A stretch of DNA of 64,000 nucleotides from SHZL01 sp963784425. Lineage in GTDB: Bacteria > Pseudomonadota > Gammaproteobacteria > Xanthomonadales > SZUA-36. Below the pieces are notes generated by a model. That model did no database searches. It was not told the DNA's origin and saw nothing but the letters and a program-made list of their open reading frames with translations. The stretch spans positions 13,803-77,802 of the forward strand of contig CAWARM010000019.1 in assembly GCA_963784425.1 (NCBI GenBank), given 5' to 3'. Shown here piece after piece: positions 52,451-61,578 of this stretch. The translations under genes and the position numbers were made by a program. The first letter of the stretch is position 1; each line of letters opens with the position of its first letter.

Positions 52451-53625
52451 GCCTGCAGTCCTGCCTGGGTCAACAGCTTTCCCAGCACTTTGCCGGAATC
52501 GAAATATTCCAAAGCGACTTCGCGCGCAGCCTGCTGATGATGTGCGAGGTTTTCCTCTATGAGTTCGATGGCGTGTCGTGCAGTAGCTACATCAACAAAA
52601 GCAAACAACCCTTCCCCGGTCGGGATGAACTCGGAAAAACCCGTGTCCTGGATTACCACAGGCCGCCCTGCAGCGAGGTAACATACCGAGCGGCAACTGA
52701 ACCATCCGGAGCGCGTCGCGGAATAAAGATTCTTGACCACGCTGAACTCGCCGCGCGAGCTTTCAATGAAGGCAGCATAGCTCTCGGGCGTTGCGGAAAC
52801 CTGATGAGAATCCTGGACTTCCCAACCCAACTGCTGCCAGCGTTCGGCGGGATAGCCCGAGCCGCCGACAGCCAACATGAAAGAGGAAGCGGGAAGCTGC
52901 CTCGGCAAATCTTCAATCTTGCTGAACTCCATTTCCTTGGTGCCAAAAACCTGGTTGTTGTAGACGACGGGCTTGCCAAAGTTATTCCACGTCATCACGG
53001 TAGTCCATTTTTTCCCGCTGCTCGTCTCCGCACCCATTGCTCCCCAGCGATCCATGACGACCGGTGGCCGGGTGGGTTTCCAATCCAGGCCCAGGCCTGG
53101 CAGCAAACAACCGGCCTGGCCGATGCGTTCAGCATAGGTAAAAAAATGATCGTGTGCGCGGTAACCATGCGTATTGAGCCAGTTGGGTGAGGCGTCCCAT
53201 TTTGGATAATTCACAAAGTGATTCCAACCGGGGTCAGTGTCGATCAGCACTTTGCACGGGCACTTCATGTACTCGTCCCGCAGCAAGGCGCTGCCGGATA
53301 CATTCAGAAACACATCAGCCTGGCTGAGCACCTCAGCGAACTTCCCCTTCTCCATGCCGAAGGTGGTATCGTCCATGCCCCGAAAGTGCCAGCGATCAGC
53401 CAGTGCAGGGGAAAGATAACGCAGTGAGCGGTCAAGAAATTCAAGCGCGAAACCGGGATCTTCCCCGTACTCGCGTTTTAGCGGGTGATAGCACGGGCCG
53501 CCCGTATCTTCGAGGTAATACACCTCGAAACCCAGTTGCTCAAGCGCCGCCGCATATTGGCCGTAATCCCAGGCAACCCCTCCCACCGGGTAGGTTGCAA
53601 TCATCCCGGTCACGATGGCTTTCAC
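52447..53625 (-). CDS. GT-B-type glycosyltransferase-like protein
   Basis: The GTG at 53625 overlaps the previous stop (GTGA). The 392-residue protein begins K-A-I-V-T-G-M-I-A-T-Y-P-V-G-G-V-A-W-D-Y-G-Q-Y, as in GT-B donor-binding folds. Its late segment is F-S-C-R-S-V-C-Y-L-A-A-G-R-P-V-V-I-Q-D-T-G-F-S-E, the E-x7-E-like nucleotide-sugar region. It probably transfers a sugar to the growing glycan. I do not recognise the exact family, so donor and linkage are unknown. Confidence 0.7.
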   Translation of the reverse strand: MKAIVTGMIATYPVGGVAWDYGQYAAALEQLGFEVYYLEDTGGPCYHPLKREYGEDPGFALEFLDRSLRYLSPALADRWHFRGMDDTTFGMEKGKFAEVLSQADVFLNVSGSALLRDEYMKCPCKVLIDTDPGWNHFVNYPKWDASPNWLNTHGYRAHDHFFTYAERIGQAGCLLPGLGLDWKPTRPPVVMDRWGAMGAETSSGKKWTTVMTWNNFGKPVVYNNQVFGTKEMEFSKIEDLPRQLPASSFMLAVGGSGYPAERWQQLGWEVQDSHQVSATPESYAAFIESSRGEFSVVKNLYSATRSGWFSCRSVCYLAAGRPVVIQDTGFSEFIPTGEGLFAFVDVATARHAIELIEENLAHHQQAAREVALEYFDSGKVLGKLLTQAGLQA

Positions 53626-54578
53626 GGCTTCACGGCGTGGTGCGATGCCGACGGTTTTAGCGCACCTTCGGTTAACAGATGTTCAACTTTCCTGCCCAGG
53701 AGCGCATTGTCCCGCCGTGAGGTGTCGATGAATTCCTGCGCCGAGCCCTGTTGCTCAATGCGGTCGAGGTACTCAGGAATGGCTTGCACATTAGCCGCAT
53801 CAACTACCCACTCCGCCAGCCCGGCACGAGCCATAAACGACTCGACTTTTCTATCACCCGAAATGGCCAGCACTTTCTTGCCCAGTGCCAGGGCGATGAT
53901 ACAGCCGTGCAACCTGGAGCTGACCACCAGATCACTGTCGCGGTAAGTATCCAGCATGTCATGGAGTTCGGCTTCACTACCGGCCTGGATGCGATTGTTG
54001 AGTTGCCGATAGCTACGCCCTGAACTGCCGGCAAATCCCTGCAATAAAGCAAGGGTCTGCTGGTAGCTGCGCCCTCCCATATTGTCATAAGCATCGACAT
54101 AGAGCAGGCCATGGCCATATTCTGTTGCCGGCTCCAATACACACACACTGGGGCAGGTCACCGCCGCAGGTACGGAGCAAGCCGCCAGGTATTGACGGCT
54201 CAGATCGTCCCGCACGCTGCAAAACCGCGCGCGCCGGACCAGGGTCTCCAGCAGAACGGAAGCCGGCCGGGAATCACGGTGCTTCGCATCGCAATAGCCC
54301 ACGCCCCAGATACAAAACGGTACGCGCCCGGAAATCGGCAGAAATCCTTGCCAGAACGGCATGAAATAGTCCATGAAAAGGCCACCACCGCCGATGATAA
54401 CCAGGTCAGTAACGCTGGCTTGCGAAAGCGCCTGCAGCGTTGCCGGCACGAACGGCTCATCGCAGAAATGCTCCAGCAGGTTTCCCTGCGCGGCGTACTT
54501 GCCCAGCAACGACTGTATTCCTTGCGCCGACAGCCAGTCGCCGACATTGGACTTGTTGGCAAATACGTGGTGGATCAT
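53622..54578 (-). CDS. Polysaccharide pyruvyltransferase family protein
   Basis: The 318-residue protein starts N-K-S-N-V-G-D-W-L-S and has D-L-V-I-I-G-G-G-G-L-F near residue 58, F-C-S-V-R-D-D-L-S near 140 and S-S-R-L-H-G-C-I-I-A-L near 235. These are the hallmarks of the PS_pyruv_trans family (CsaB, WcaK, ExoV-like). Members place pyruvate ketals on surface polysaccharides. The start overlaps the GT4 stop (ATGA). Confidence 0.88.
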   Translation of the reverse strand: MIHHVFANKSNVGDWLSAQGIQSLLGKYAAQGNLLEHFCDEPFVPATLQALSQASVTDLVIIGGGGLFMDYFMPFWQGFLPISGRVPFCIWGVGYCDAKHRDSRPASVLLETLVRRARFCSVRDDLSRQYLAACSVPAAVTCPSVCVLEPATEYGHGLLYVDAYDNMGGRSYQQTLALLQGFAGSSGRSYRQLNNRIQAGSEAELHDMLDTYRDSDLVVSSRLHGCIIALALGKKVLAISGDRKVESFMARAGLAEWVVDAANVQAIPEYLDRIEQQGSAQEFIDTSRRDNALLGRKVEHLLTEGALKPSASHHAVKP

Positions 54579-55792
54579 GCCCGTGCCTTGCTTCCTGAAG
54601 CAGTGCCCTGCCGCTTAACGGCAGCCATGGTTTGTGCATAGAAATGGGCGATATTTCCGACGCACTGTTTGCTCTCGGCGTGTTCGGTTACAAATTTGCG
54701 CGCCCTGTTGCCCATTGCTTCCCGCTGCTGCGGTTGTGACAGCAGGCGGCGCAAGCTTGCCGTTAAAGCAGAAACATCGCCGGGTGGGACCAGGTAGCCG
54801 GTATCACCGTCGCGGATCACTTCTGCAGCACCCGAACCGCTGCAGCCAATAACCGGCAAGCCACAGGCCATGGCTTCCAGATAGACAAATCCCGGCCCGC
54901 CTTCGTAGTGCGACGGCGCGGCAAAAACATGTGCCCGGCACAGTTGTTCTGCAAGCTCATCCCGCAAGAGGTAGCCGGTGAACAGGAGGGACTGCCCGAA
55001 ACCAAGCTCGGCGGCCATGTCCTTCAATCGCGCCGTGAAGATTTCCTCTCCCCCACCCACGAGGACCAGCTTCAGTCCGGCAAATTCGTGCTGCAAGGCG
55101 CCCACCGCTTCGAGCAAGGTTTCAACACCCTTGTTGCTCACCATCTTGCCCACGAAGACGATGGTGGGGTCCTCAGCTTTGGGTATGTCCCGCGGATAAA
55201 AGAGTGCTGTATCAATGCCGGTGTGCAGACACGGGATGCGGTCTTTATCCATACCGTATTCGGTAGCGCACCAGTAAGCAGAACAGTGGCTGGAGGAATA
55301 GACTGCATCCGCCAGGCGCAGGCAGGTTTCTTCCATGTACTTGCCGGTGCGATAGAGTTCTGTGTCCTTTGCGGGCCATCCCAGGGTATGCGCCAGCATC
55401 ACCAGCGGGCCATGCAAATGAATCACCGCGGGGATCCGGTTCCATTCTGACTGGTTGAGCAAATGGGTATATCCCTCGCAGCCCCATTCCGGAAAATCGA
55501 GGATGTCAAATGCTGCCGTCTCATGCTGGCGAACAATCTCCTCCGCAACACGGCAACTGTGGCTGATCCATTCAGCCACGTCCGTATAAACCGGCATATT
55601 GGCTGACTGGATGCGAATGACCCGGACTGCACCATCCTGCCGCTCACTGCGGTTTCCATCCGGGCTCCTGGAAATGACCACGACCTCGTGCCCCATGGCC
55701 GCAAGGCCGTGGGCCTTGATAAAGGTCTGCGTCCCGATCCCGCCGGTGGCAGTTTCAGGGGGGTATTCGCGCGAGATCAGCCCAATCTTCAA
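54575..55792 (-). CDS. Glycosyltransferase family 4 protein
   Basis: The start is TTG at 55792, 6 nt after the exporter gene. The 405-residue GT-B enzyme has the G-G-I-G-T-Q glycine loop at the N-terminus, D-I-L-D-F-P-E-W-G, and I-V-F-V-G-K-M-V-S-N-K-G-V-E near residue 220. The nucleotide-sugar motif near 305-315 is P-S-H-Y-E-G-G-P-G-F-V-Y-L-E-A-M-A-C-G. Retaining GT4 enzymes assemble polysaccharide repeat units. The acceptor is unknown. Confidence 0.92.
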   Translation of the reverse strand: MKIGLISREYPPETATGGIGTQTFIKAHGLAAMGHEVVVISRSPDGNRSERQDGAVRVIRIQSANMPVYTDVAEWISHSCRVAEEIVRQHETAAFDILDFPEWGCEGYTHLLNQSEWNRIPAVIHLHGPLVMLAHTLGWPAKDTELYRTGKYMEETCLRLADAVYSSSHCSAYWCATEYGMDKDRIPCLHTGIDTALFYPRDIPKAEDPTIVFVGKMVSNKGVETLLEAVGALQHEFAGLKLVLVGGGEEIFTARLKDMAAELGFGQSLLFTGYLLRDELAEQLCRAHVFAAPSHYEGGPGFVYLEAMACGLPVIGCSGSGAAEVIRDGDTGYLVPPGDVSALTASLRRLLSQPQQREAMGNRARKFVTEHAESKQCVGNIAHFYAQTMAAVKRQGTASGSKARA

Positions 55793-55798
55793 GTCCGC

Positions 55799-57592
55799 TT
55801 ACCGCGTCAACTGATCTGCTTCAGTGCCGCTCTGCACGCGCACAAAGGCATCAAACGAACCGCGCTCCACCTGCTCAATGTGCCGGTCTTTCACTTCGAA
55901 AATCATGTCGCAATTCTTCAAAGTGCTCAGGCGGTGAGCGATCAGGAAAACCGTTCGTCCCTGCATCAGCAGTTCCATCGCGTCCATGATCAGTGCTTCA
56001 GTTTTCAGATCAACAGAACTGGTGGGTTCGTCTAGAAGCAGGATGGGGGCATCACGCAGAAAGGCACGTGCCAATGCGATCCGCTGGCGTTCCCCGCCCG
56101 ATAACCGCATGCCGCGCTCACCCACCAGGGTCTGGTAACCGTGCTCAAACTCCTGGATGAAATCATGCGCATTGGCCGCCCGGGCCGCTGCCATGATTTC
56201 CTCGTCACTGGATGATGGCCGGCCGTAAGCAATGTTGTCTGCAATCGAGGTCGAAAAGAGCACCGGTTCCTGCAGGACAATGCCAAACTGCTGCCGGAGA
56301 CCGCTTACCCTGTAGTCCTTCAGGTTGACCCCGTCGAGCTCGATAGAACCCGAAGTCGGGTCATAAAAACGCATCAAGAGGCTGAGAAAGGTGGACTTGC
56401 CAGCCCCGGTCTTGCCCGCAATGCCTACCCTGGCGCCAGCCGGAATATCAATGGAAACATTCTGCAGGACCGGGCTTTCCGGGGTGTAGGAAAAATACAG
56501 GTCCTTGATTCTGAAATTGCCGTTTACCCGCTGGACCGGCAAGGCGTCCAGCTTTTCTTCAACTTCCGTTTGTTCATCAAGGAACTCAAAGGCCCGCTCG
56601 GCACTGGCCAGGGAATCCTGCATTCCTGCCACCTGGCTGCCAATGACCTGCAAGGGACCGTACAGCAAACCGAGGTAGGCCATGACCACCAGCAGGTCTC
56701 CGGTGGTCATGAGGCTTTGCTGAATCTGGCCTACACCCACGTACAACACGATGCCTGTCCCGGTCGCAATGACCACACCGGTCATCAGGTCAAAGGAACC
56801 CTGTAAAAAGGTGACGCGGATCTGCGCCAGGAAACTTTGCGTGGCATGCCGGTTAAAACGGTCCCGTTCAGGCTCCTCCTGGGTAAATGCCTTGACCACG
56901 CGCAAGGACGAAAAAACCTCGTTGATCACCGACATGGCCGCGTTAGACAGGTCTTTCTGCTTGCTCCAGCCACGGCGCAAAGGCAGCCTGAATCCCCTGA
57001 TCAGCAGAATAAGGACCGGCACGATGATCAGGGCAACGGCAACCAGTTTCAGGCTGATCAGGGCAATGACGACCATCATGGAAACCAGGGCGATGAATGC
57101 TGAAACCAGCGGGATCAACCCATCTATCGCCACCCAGCGTATGGCTGCCGCATCGTACTGCACGCGGTATAGCGCGTGCGACACGCCCTTGGAATCGTGG
57201 AATCCGAGCGACAGTCTTTGCCCGTGCCAGAACAGCCGGGAGCGAAATTCGAGCGACACCTTGCCGCTCACCCAGGTGCTGTACATGTACTCCACCAGTC
57301 GCCGAACCTGTATCAGCACCGCTACCCCGATCAGCAGGACTGCAGAAAAAACCATTAACGCTGATGCAGAGTGGTGCATGCCCTGCGGAAGTATGGGGGT
57401 GAGAAAGGCGGGTATGGGTTGTGAACCCAACACGCTGTCCACCGTCAGCTTGATGGGCAAAGGAGAGAGCAGCGAGAGCGGAGTGGCCAGCAGGTTGAGT
57501 AATAACAAGCCGACGAGGTGGGGCCAGTACGGCCGGGCTTCGCGCAGCAAGCGCGCAAGAATGGCAAAGTCAGTCGGCTTGGTTGTGGGCAT
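55799..57592 (-). CDS. ABC exporter, fused membrane and ATPase domains (lipid/glycan flippase type)
   Basis: The ATG at 57592 overlaps the GH/GT2 gene by 23 nt; a TTG at 57604 is possible. The 597-residue protein has a six-helix type I exporter domain (~1-330). Its ATPase has Walker A G-K-T-G-A-G-K-S-T, signature L-S-G-G-E-R-Q-R-I-A-L-A-R and Walker B I-L-L-L-D-E-P-T-S-S-V-D, all canonical. It resembles MsbA-type flippases. In this locus it probably moves a lipid-linked glycan or its precursor across the inner membrane. Confidence 0.93.
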   Translation of the reverse strand: MPTTKPTDFAILARLLREARPYWPHLVGLLLLNLLATPLSLLSPLPIKLTVDSVLGSQPIPAFLTPILPQGMHHSASALMVFSAVLLIGVAVLIQVRRLVEYMYSTWVSGKVSLEFRSRLFWHGQRLSLGFHDSKGVSHALYRVQYDAAAIRWVAIDGLIPLVSAFIALVSMMVVIALISLKLVAVALIIVPVLILLIRGFRLPLRRGWSKQKDLSNAAMSVINEVFSSLRVVKAFTQEEPERDRFNRHATQSFLAQIRVTFLQGSFDLMTGVVIATGTGIVLYVGVGQIQQSLMTTGDLLVVMAYLGLLYGPLQVIGSQVAGMQDSLASAERAFEFLDEQTEVEEKLDALPVQRVNGNFRIKDLYFSYTPESPVLQNVSIDIPAGARVGIAGKTGAGKSTFLSLLMRFYDPTSGSIELDGVNLKDYRVSGLRQQFGIVLQEPVLFSTSIADNIAYGRPSSSDEEIMAAARAANAHDFIQEFEHGYQTLVGERGMRLSGGERQRIALARAFLRDAPILLLDEPTSSVDLKTEALIMDAMELLMQGRTVFLIAHRLSTLKNCDMIFEVKDRHIEQVERGSFDAFVRVQSGTEADQLTR

Positions 57593-60149
57593 CGCCGAAT
57601 TCAAGATAGAGTGATTTCAGGGCCTCGCGAATGGCTGTCATTGACATCATTGATTCATACTGCTTGCGCGCCACGATGGCAACGGAGATGCCAAAGAGCA
57701 AGCCTGCAACCCACCAGTTCCCTCCACCTATTGCAATTGCGCCAAGCGCAGCAAACAGGCTGGCCAGTACCACCCCCCAGGTTGAGAAATTGGATTTCAC
57801 GGCAAACTTCACCAGCTGCTTGCCTGCGCCGTGTTCCTCCGTCGCCATGATCAGGCGGGCGCTACCCATCAAGCCGCCGCGCACTTCGATATCCCAACCA
57901 TCGTAGTTACCGCCACATACCATGGGCGACTGCAGGGCCTTGAGGATTTGCTCCAGGCGTCCAAGGTATTCACCAGGCGATTTCCACTTCTCGCTCCAGA
58001 TCTCGAACGCCTCTTTGCTCCGGCCCGAGGCCTGGGTGCCGGTACCGGCGCGCTTACGCCATGGCGTGAGGCCATAACGCAGACGACCATAAAGCCGGGC
58101 CAGGGGCTGTATCAGGTGCAGCAGGGAGGAAATGCAACGCAACTTGAAGCGCTGCCCCGGATGGATCCACGCGGTGGGAAATTCAGCCTTGATGGCGCTG
58201 AGCACCGCCTGCACCACGGGCGCCACGACGGCCAGGACCAGCACCGGAGCCGCCCAAAGGAAGGGCCGCCAGGCCATGCCCAGCAGCGAAAAACTGGCCA
58301 GCACGGCAATAACAAAATACCACTCCGGCATAAGCGGCAGGGAAGGCAACCATCCCGTAGCGGGTTGGTACAGGGACTGGAACAATGCCGCCCCCCACTG
58401 TCCCTGGTAAATTCTCCAGCGCCCGGCAGGCAAGGGCTGGGTCAGCCCCCGCCCGTACAGCCTTCCCTGCCAGGTCAGGTGCCCGGCCGAGTTGTATTTT
58501 CCTGGCCACTTCTCTTCCAGCAGCGCCTCCGCCTTGCCATAGCCTTGTTGCTGTTTCCAATACGCCCGGAGCGAGTTACGGCAGTGGTGCCAGTTTTGTG
58601 CGCCCGCGTGGAAGCCAATATTCCAGCCGCGGTCCAGGATGCGCCAGCAGATGTCTACATCATCGCCGGCGCTGCGGTAGCGCGGGTCAAAACCGCCCAG
58701 TTCCTCTAAAACCGACCGCCGGAAAGACATGTTGCAGCCTGGAATATGCTCAGCCAGGGTATCTGTGAACAAGACATGCACCGGCCTGCCCGGCGCATTG
58801 GCGACACAATCGGCGATTGAACCGCCACCGGCAGGCGCCAGGCTCAAACCACCCACCCCGGCGTAATCGCCATGGAGGTAAGCAAACGCAAGATACTTGA
58901 GCCAGTGTGTATCCGGGTAGGCATCGTCGTCGGTATACGCAATGATTTCACCGGTGGCCATTTGCCAACCGGTGTTCCTGGCATTGCTCAGCCCGCGGTT
59001 ATCCGTACTGACCAGCTTCACGTCATATTCCCGGCAAATAGCTGCGGTGTCGTCGGTTGAACCATCATCCACCACGATGATTTCGTAGTCCGGGTAGTCC
59101 AGGATGGACAGGTATTCCAGCGTGTCGCGAATGGTGTGGGCGCCGCAGTAAGAACACACAACTACCGAGATCCTGGGCCACTGCACGTTTGGCGAAAAAG
59201 GTGCGTCGTTGTAGGCTTTTCCCACCGCAGCTAATGCCGGTTTGGGCGTTCGTTCGCGCGTAACCAGGCCAAAATCCCAGTCGGTGATGGCATGGCCGCC
59301 GCGGAACCATTCATCGGTCCAGGAAAAAACGATGGAGCCGCAACAGCCTGCAGCAAACGCGGTACGAACCTGCCAGCCCAGTTGCTCCGCCTGCATGGCC
59401 AGGCCGTTTCTTTGGCTGTCGAGGCCAATTTCAGCCATCAGCAGCGGGCTGTCACCGGAGAGGTTTTGCAAGCGGGCGAGGTAGGCGCTGAGCCGGGCCT
59501 CGGTTTCCAGGTAGACGTTGAAACAACACAGGTCAAGAAAATCCAGTTGCAGATATTCGGTGGTTGGATAGTTGACGTAGGTCACCAGCGCAGCGGGGTC
59601 TTCCTGCTTCGCGATGCGGTACAAACGCTTGATGAACCGTTCGATCTTGCGGCGGCCGTGCCAGCGGACTATTTGTGCCGGAATCTCGTTGCCGATGGAA
59701 AAGCACAGGATCGCCGGGTGGCCGGTACAGGAACGCACGCCCTCGCGAACCCGGCTTTCAATGGTAAGCATCAAGGCTGGATTGTCGAGGAAGGTGACGT
59801 GCTGCTCCCAGGCGATTCCGGCCATTACCCTGAGCTGGTTTTTCCGCGCCAGGTCCAGCAACCAGACGGGGGGAGCCGTATAGGTTCGGACCGTGTTGAT
59901 ACCGGCTTTCGCCATGGCGCAAAAATCGGCCGCCACGGTCTCACGGTCCGGGAATGGTTGTCCGTCAGGCCCCGGGGAAAATGTTCCGTAGGTAATCCCT
60001 TTTACCCAGTACTTTTCATCCCCGCAGTACAGGAACTTGCCGCGTGCCTCGATGCGGCGGGAAAAGTCAACTTCGGGAGTGATTTCTATCCTGGGAAGGT
60101 CCCGCCCGCCTTCGATCAGCTCGAAGCGTTCGGCTTCTGCAATTTGCAT
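57570..60149 (-). CDS. Fusion of TIM-barrel glycosidase-like domain with GT2 glycosyltransferase and membrane helices
   Basis: The ATG at 60149 is preferred because GAGG lies 9 nt upstream; a GTG 5 codons earlier exists. The product has about 859 residues. Residues ~30-320 are a TIM barrel like GH2/GH5, with the acid/base in F-S-I-G-N-E and the nucleophile in L-L-M-A-E-I-G. Residues ~325-560 are a GT2 domain with V-D-D-G-S-T, the T-D-D-D-A metal motif and a later G-D-D-V-D-I-C-W-R. At least two hydrophobic pairs follow (~615-660 and ~795-840), so it is membrane bound. It may both extend and trim the same glycan. It is the first gene of the operon. Confidence 0.85.
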   Translation of the reverse strand: MQIAEAERFELIEGGRDLPRIEITPEVDFSRRIEARGKFLYCGDEKYWVKGITYGTFSPGPDGQPFPDRETVAADFCAMAKAGINTVRTYTAPPVWLLDLARKNQLRVMAGIAWEQHVTFLDNPALMLTIESRVREGVRSCTGHPAILCFSIGNEIPAQIVRWHGRRKIERFIKRLYRIAKQEDPAALVTYVNYPTTEYLQLDFLDLCCFNVYLETEARLSAYLARLQNLSGDSPLLMAEIGLDSQRNGLAMQAEQLGWQVRTAFAAGCCGSIVFSWTDEWFRGGHAITDWDFGLVTRERTPKPALAAVGKAYNDAPFSPNVQWPRISVVVCSYCGAHTIRDTLEYLSILDYPDYEIIVVDDGSTDDTAAICREYDVKLVSTDNRGLSNARNTGWQMATGEIIAYTDDDAYPDTHWLKYLAFAYLHGDYAGVGGLSLAPAGGGSIADCVANAPGRPVHVLFTDTLAEHIPGCNMSFRRSVLEELGGFDPRYRSAGDDVDICWRILDRGWNIGFHAGAQNWHHCRNSLRAYWKQQQGYGKAEALLEEKWPGKYNSAGHLTWQGRLYGRGLTQPLPAGRWRIYQGQWGAALFQSLYQPATGWLPSLPLMPEWYFVIAVLASFSLLGMAWRPFLWAAPVLVLAVVAPVVQAVLSAIKAEFPTAWIHPGQRFKLRCISSLLHLIQPLARLYGRLRYGLTPWRKRAGTGTQASGRSKEAFEIWSEKWKSPGEYLGRLEQILKALQSPMVCGGNYDGWDIEVRGGLMGSARLIMATEEHGAGKQLVKFAVKSNFSTWGVVLASLFAALGAIAIGGGNWWVAGLLFGISVAIVARKQYESMMSMTAIREALKSLYLEFGDAHNQAD

Positions 60150-60329
60150 TTCTTGACGCCTCACACGCCATTGGCCCGTCCGGCCGTCCCGCCGTTAGGT
60201 GTTTCCTATCTTGCTGGCCCCCACTAGCGGCGACGAATCGTACCATTTTTGCCAGTCCGCAACCAGAAATCGCGGAGTTTCAGGCGGTTCGGGGCTGTCG
60301 CCCAGCTATTCATCAGCCCCCGGTAACTC

Positions 60330-60338
60330 TGCTATAGT
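60330..60338 (+). promoter_or_regulatory. Candidate extended -10 promoter for the lipoprotein/ABC genes
   Basis: TGCTATAGT matches an extended -10 element; no good -35 lies 17 nt upstream. It sits in the 292-nt divergent region 60165-60456. The start site would be near 60344, leaving about 70 nt before the small leader ORF. I found no convincing promoter for the opposite glycan operon. Confidence 0.35.
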
Positions 60339-60415
60339 GCGGCGAAAATGAAGCAGCTGACACGGCGCGGAAAATGCGGGCAATCCGGGGTGACGGCATA
60401 ACTCAGAGGTTTCCT

Positions 60416-60460
60416 ATGCCCATCGCATTTCTACTGATAATTTCGATGCCTGAACAATGA
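60416..60460 (+). CDS. Possible 14-codon leader ORF coupled to the lipoprotein gene
   Basis: AGAGG (60405-60409) lies 6 nt before an ATG at 60416. The frame encodes MPIAFLLIISMPEQ and its TGA (60458-60460) overlaps the lipoprotein ATG at 60457 (ATGA). The lipoprotein gene has no ribosome-binding site of its own, so ribosomes may reach it by coupling. A chance occurrence cannot be excluded. Confidence 0.35.
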   Translation: MPIAFLLIISMPEQ

Positions 60461-61554
60461 ACGGTACTCTTCGCCAGTATTCTTGTCGTTACCTGATTTT
60501 GGGCATCCTTGTTGCGCTCCAGCTCAGTGCCTGCTCCCAGCTGGGCCCGAGAGTTCTCAGCACCGGCCGGCCGCTCTACAACATGGCCGTGCAGACAACC
60601 GAGTCACAGCAGCTGCTGCTGAATATCGTCCGGCAGCGTTACAGCGATCCCATACTCTTTCTCGACGTCACCAGCATCTCCAGTGGATTTACCCGCGAAG
60701 CGCACGCGGACCTGGTGGGTAACCTGTTTCCCGAGGGCAAAGGTGGATCAACAGCAACCATCGGCGGGATTATCAGCGAAAGCCCGTTCATTACCTATGC
60801 GCCCAATACCGGCGAAAAGTTTGTTACCCAGATGCTCACACCCCTGGACTTGCGCACGGTGTCACTGATTGTCCAGGCCGGCTGGAGCATTGAACGCGTG
60901 CTGCTCATCGCCGGTGAGTCCATCAACCAACTGCGCAACACGTCCTCCGGCAGTCCCGAGGCGCAAGAGGGTTATCTCAAATACCTGAAGGTGGTTGCTT
61001 CCCTGCGCGCGCTGCAAAAGGAAGGCCAGCTTTCACTGGGTGCCGAAGAGAGCAAGGACGGCAAGGGAACCACCATGTCCTTGCTGGTGGCCCCGGCGGC
61101 AGTGGAAGGAGAGTACTACCGCACGGTGTGTGAATCGATCAAGGTAGCCTGTGACGGCCGGCCACTGAAAATTCGCCAGGCCATAGGCATTTCCAGCGAC
61201 GGGGAAACCCTCGCCGTGGCTACCCGCTCGATCATGTCTGCATTGTATTTCCTGGCGCAGGGGGTGGAAGTTCCGGCGGCGGACGGAGAGGATGGAGTTG
61301 CGCTGAAGGCAGTCACCATCGCCGGGGGACCTTTTGATACCTCCGGGTCAGGAAAAAAACTGTTTCACGTAGCATCCTCGCCAGAAGAACCGCAGAACGC
61401 AGCGGTAAAGGTGTTCTACCGTGACTCCTGGTTTTATATAGAAGACACCGACATCGACAGCAAGACAACCTTTGTGCTCCTGAGCATGCTGGTGATGCTG
61501 CAGTCCGGCGATACAGCCAAGATCACGCCGCTGATCACCCTGCCCGTTGGTTAA
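60457..61554 (+). CDS. Lipoprotein of unknown function next to the glycan locus
   Basis: The 365-residue protein has a clear lipoprotein signal with L-S-A-C (acyl-cysteine at residue 26). The mature part begins with R-P-L-Y-N-M-A-V-Q-T-T-E-S-Q-Q-L-L-L-N-I-V-R-Q-R-Y-S-D-P-I-L-F-L, a charged motif I have seen in uncharacterised outer-membrane lipoproteins. It ends with an alpha/beta segment rich in small residues. No enzyme motif is visible. It is 24 nt before the degenerate ABC gene and divergent from the GH/GT2 fusion, so a structural or secretion role at the envelope is plausible. Confidence 0.7.
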   Translation: MNGTLRQYSCRYLILGILVALQLSACSQLGPRVLSTGRPLYNMAVQTTESQQLLLNIVRQRYSDPILFLDVTSISSGFTREAHADLVGNLFPEGKGGSTATIGGIISESPFITYAPNTGEKFVTQMLTPLDLRTVSLIVQAGWSIERVLLIAGESINQLRNTSSGSPEAQEGYLKYLKVVASLRALQKEGQLSLGAEESKDGKGTTMSLLVAPAAVEGEYYRTVCESIKVACDGRPLKIRQAIGISSDGETLAVATRSIMSALYFLAQGVEVPAADGEDGVALKAVTIAGGPFDTSGSGKKLFHVASSPEEPQNAAVKVFYRDSWFYIEDTDIDSKTTFVLLSMLVMLQSGDTAKITPLITLPVG

Positions 61555-61578
61555 CCACACCCCAGCGATCGCGGATTG

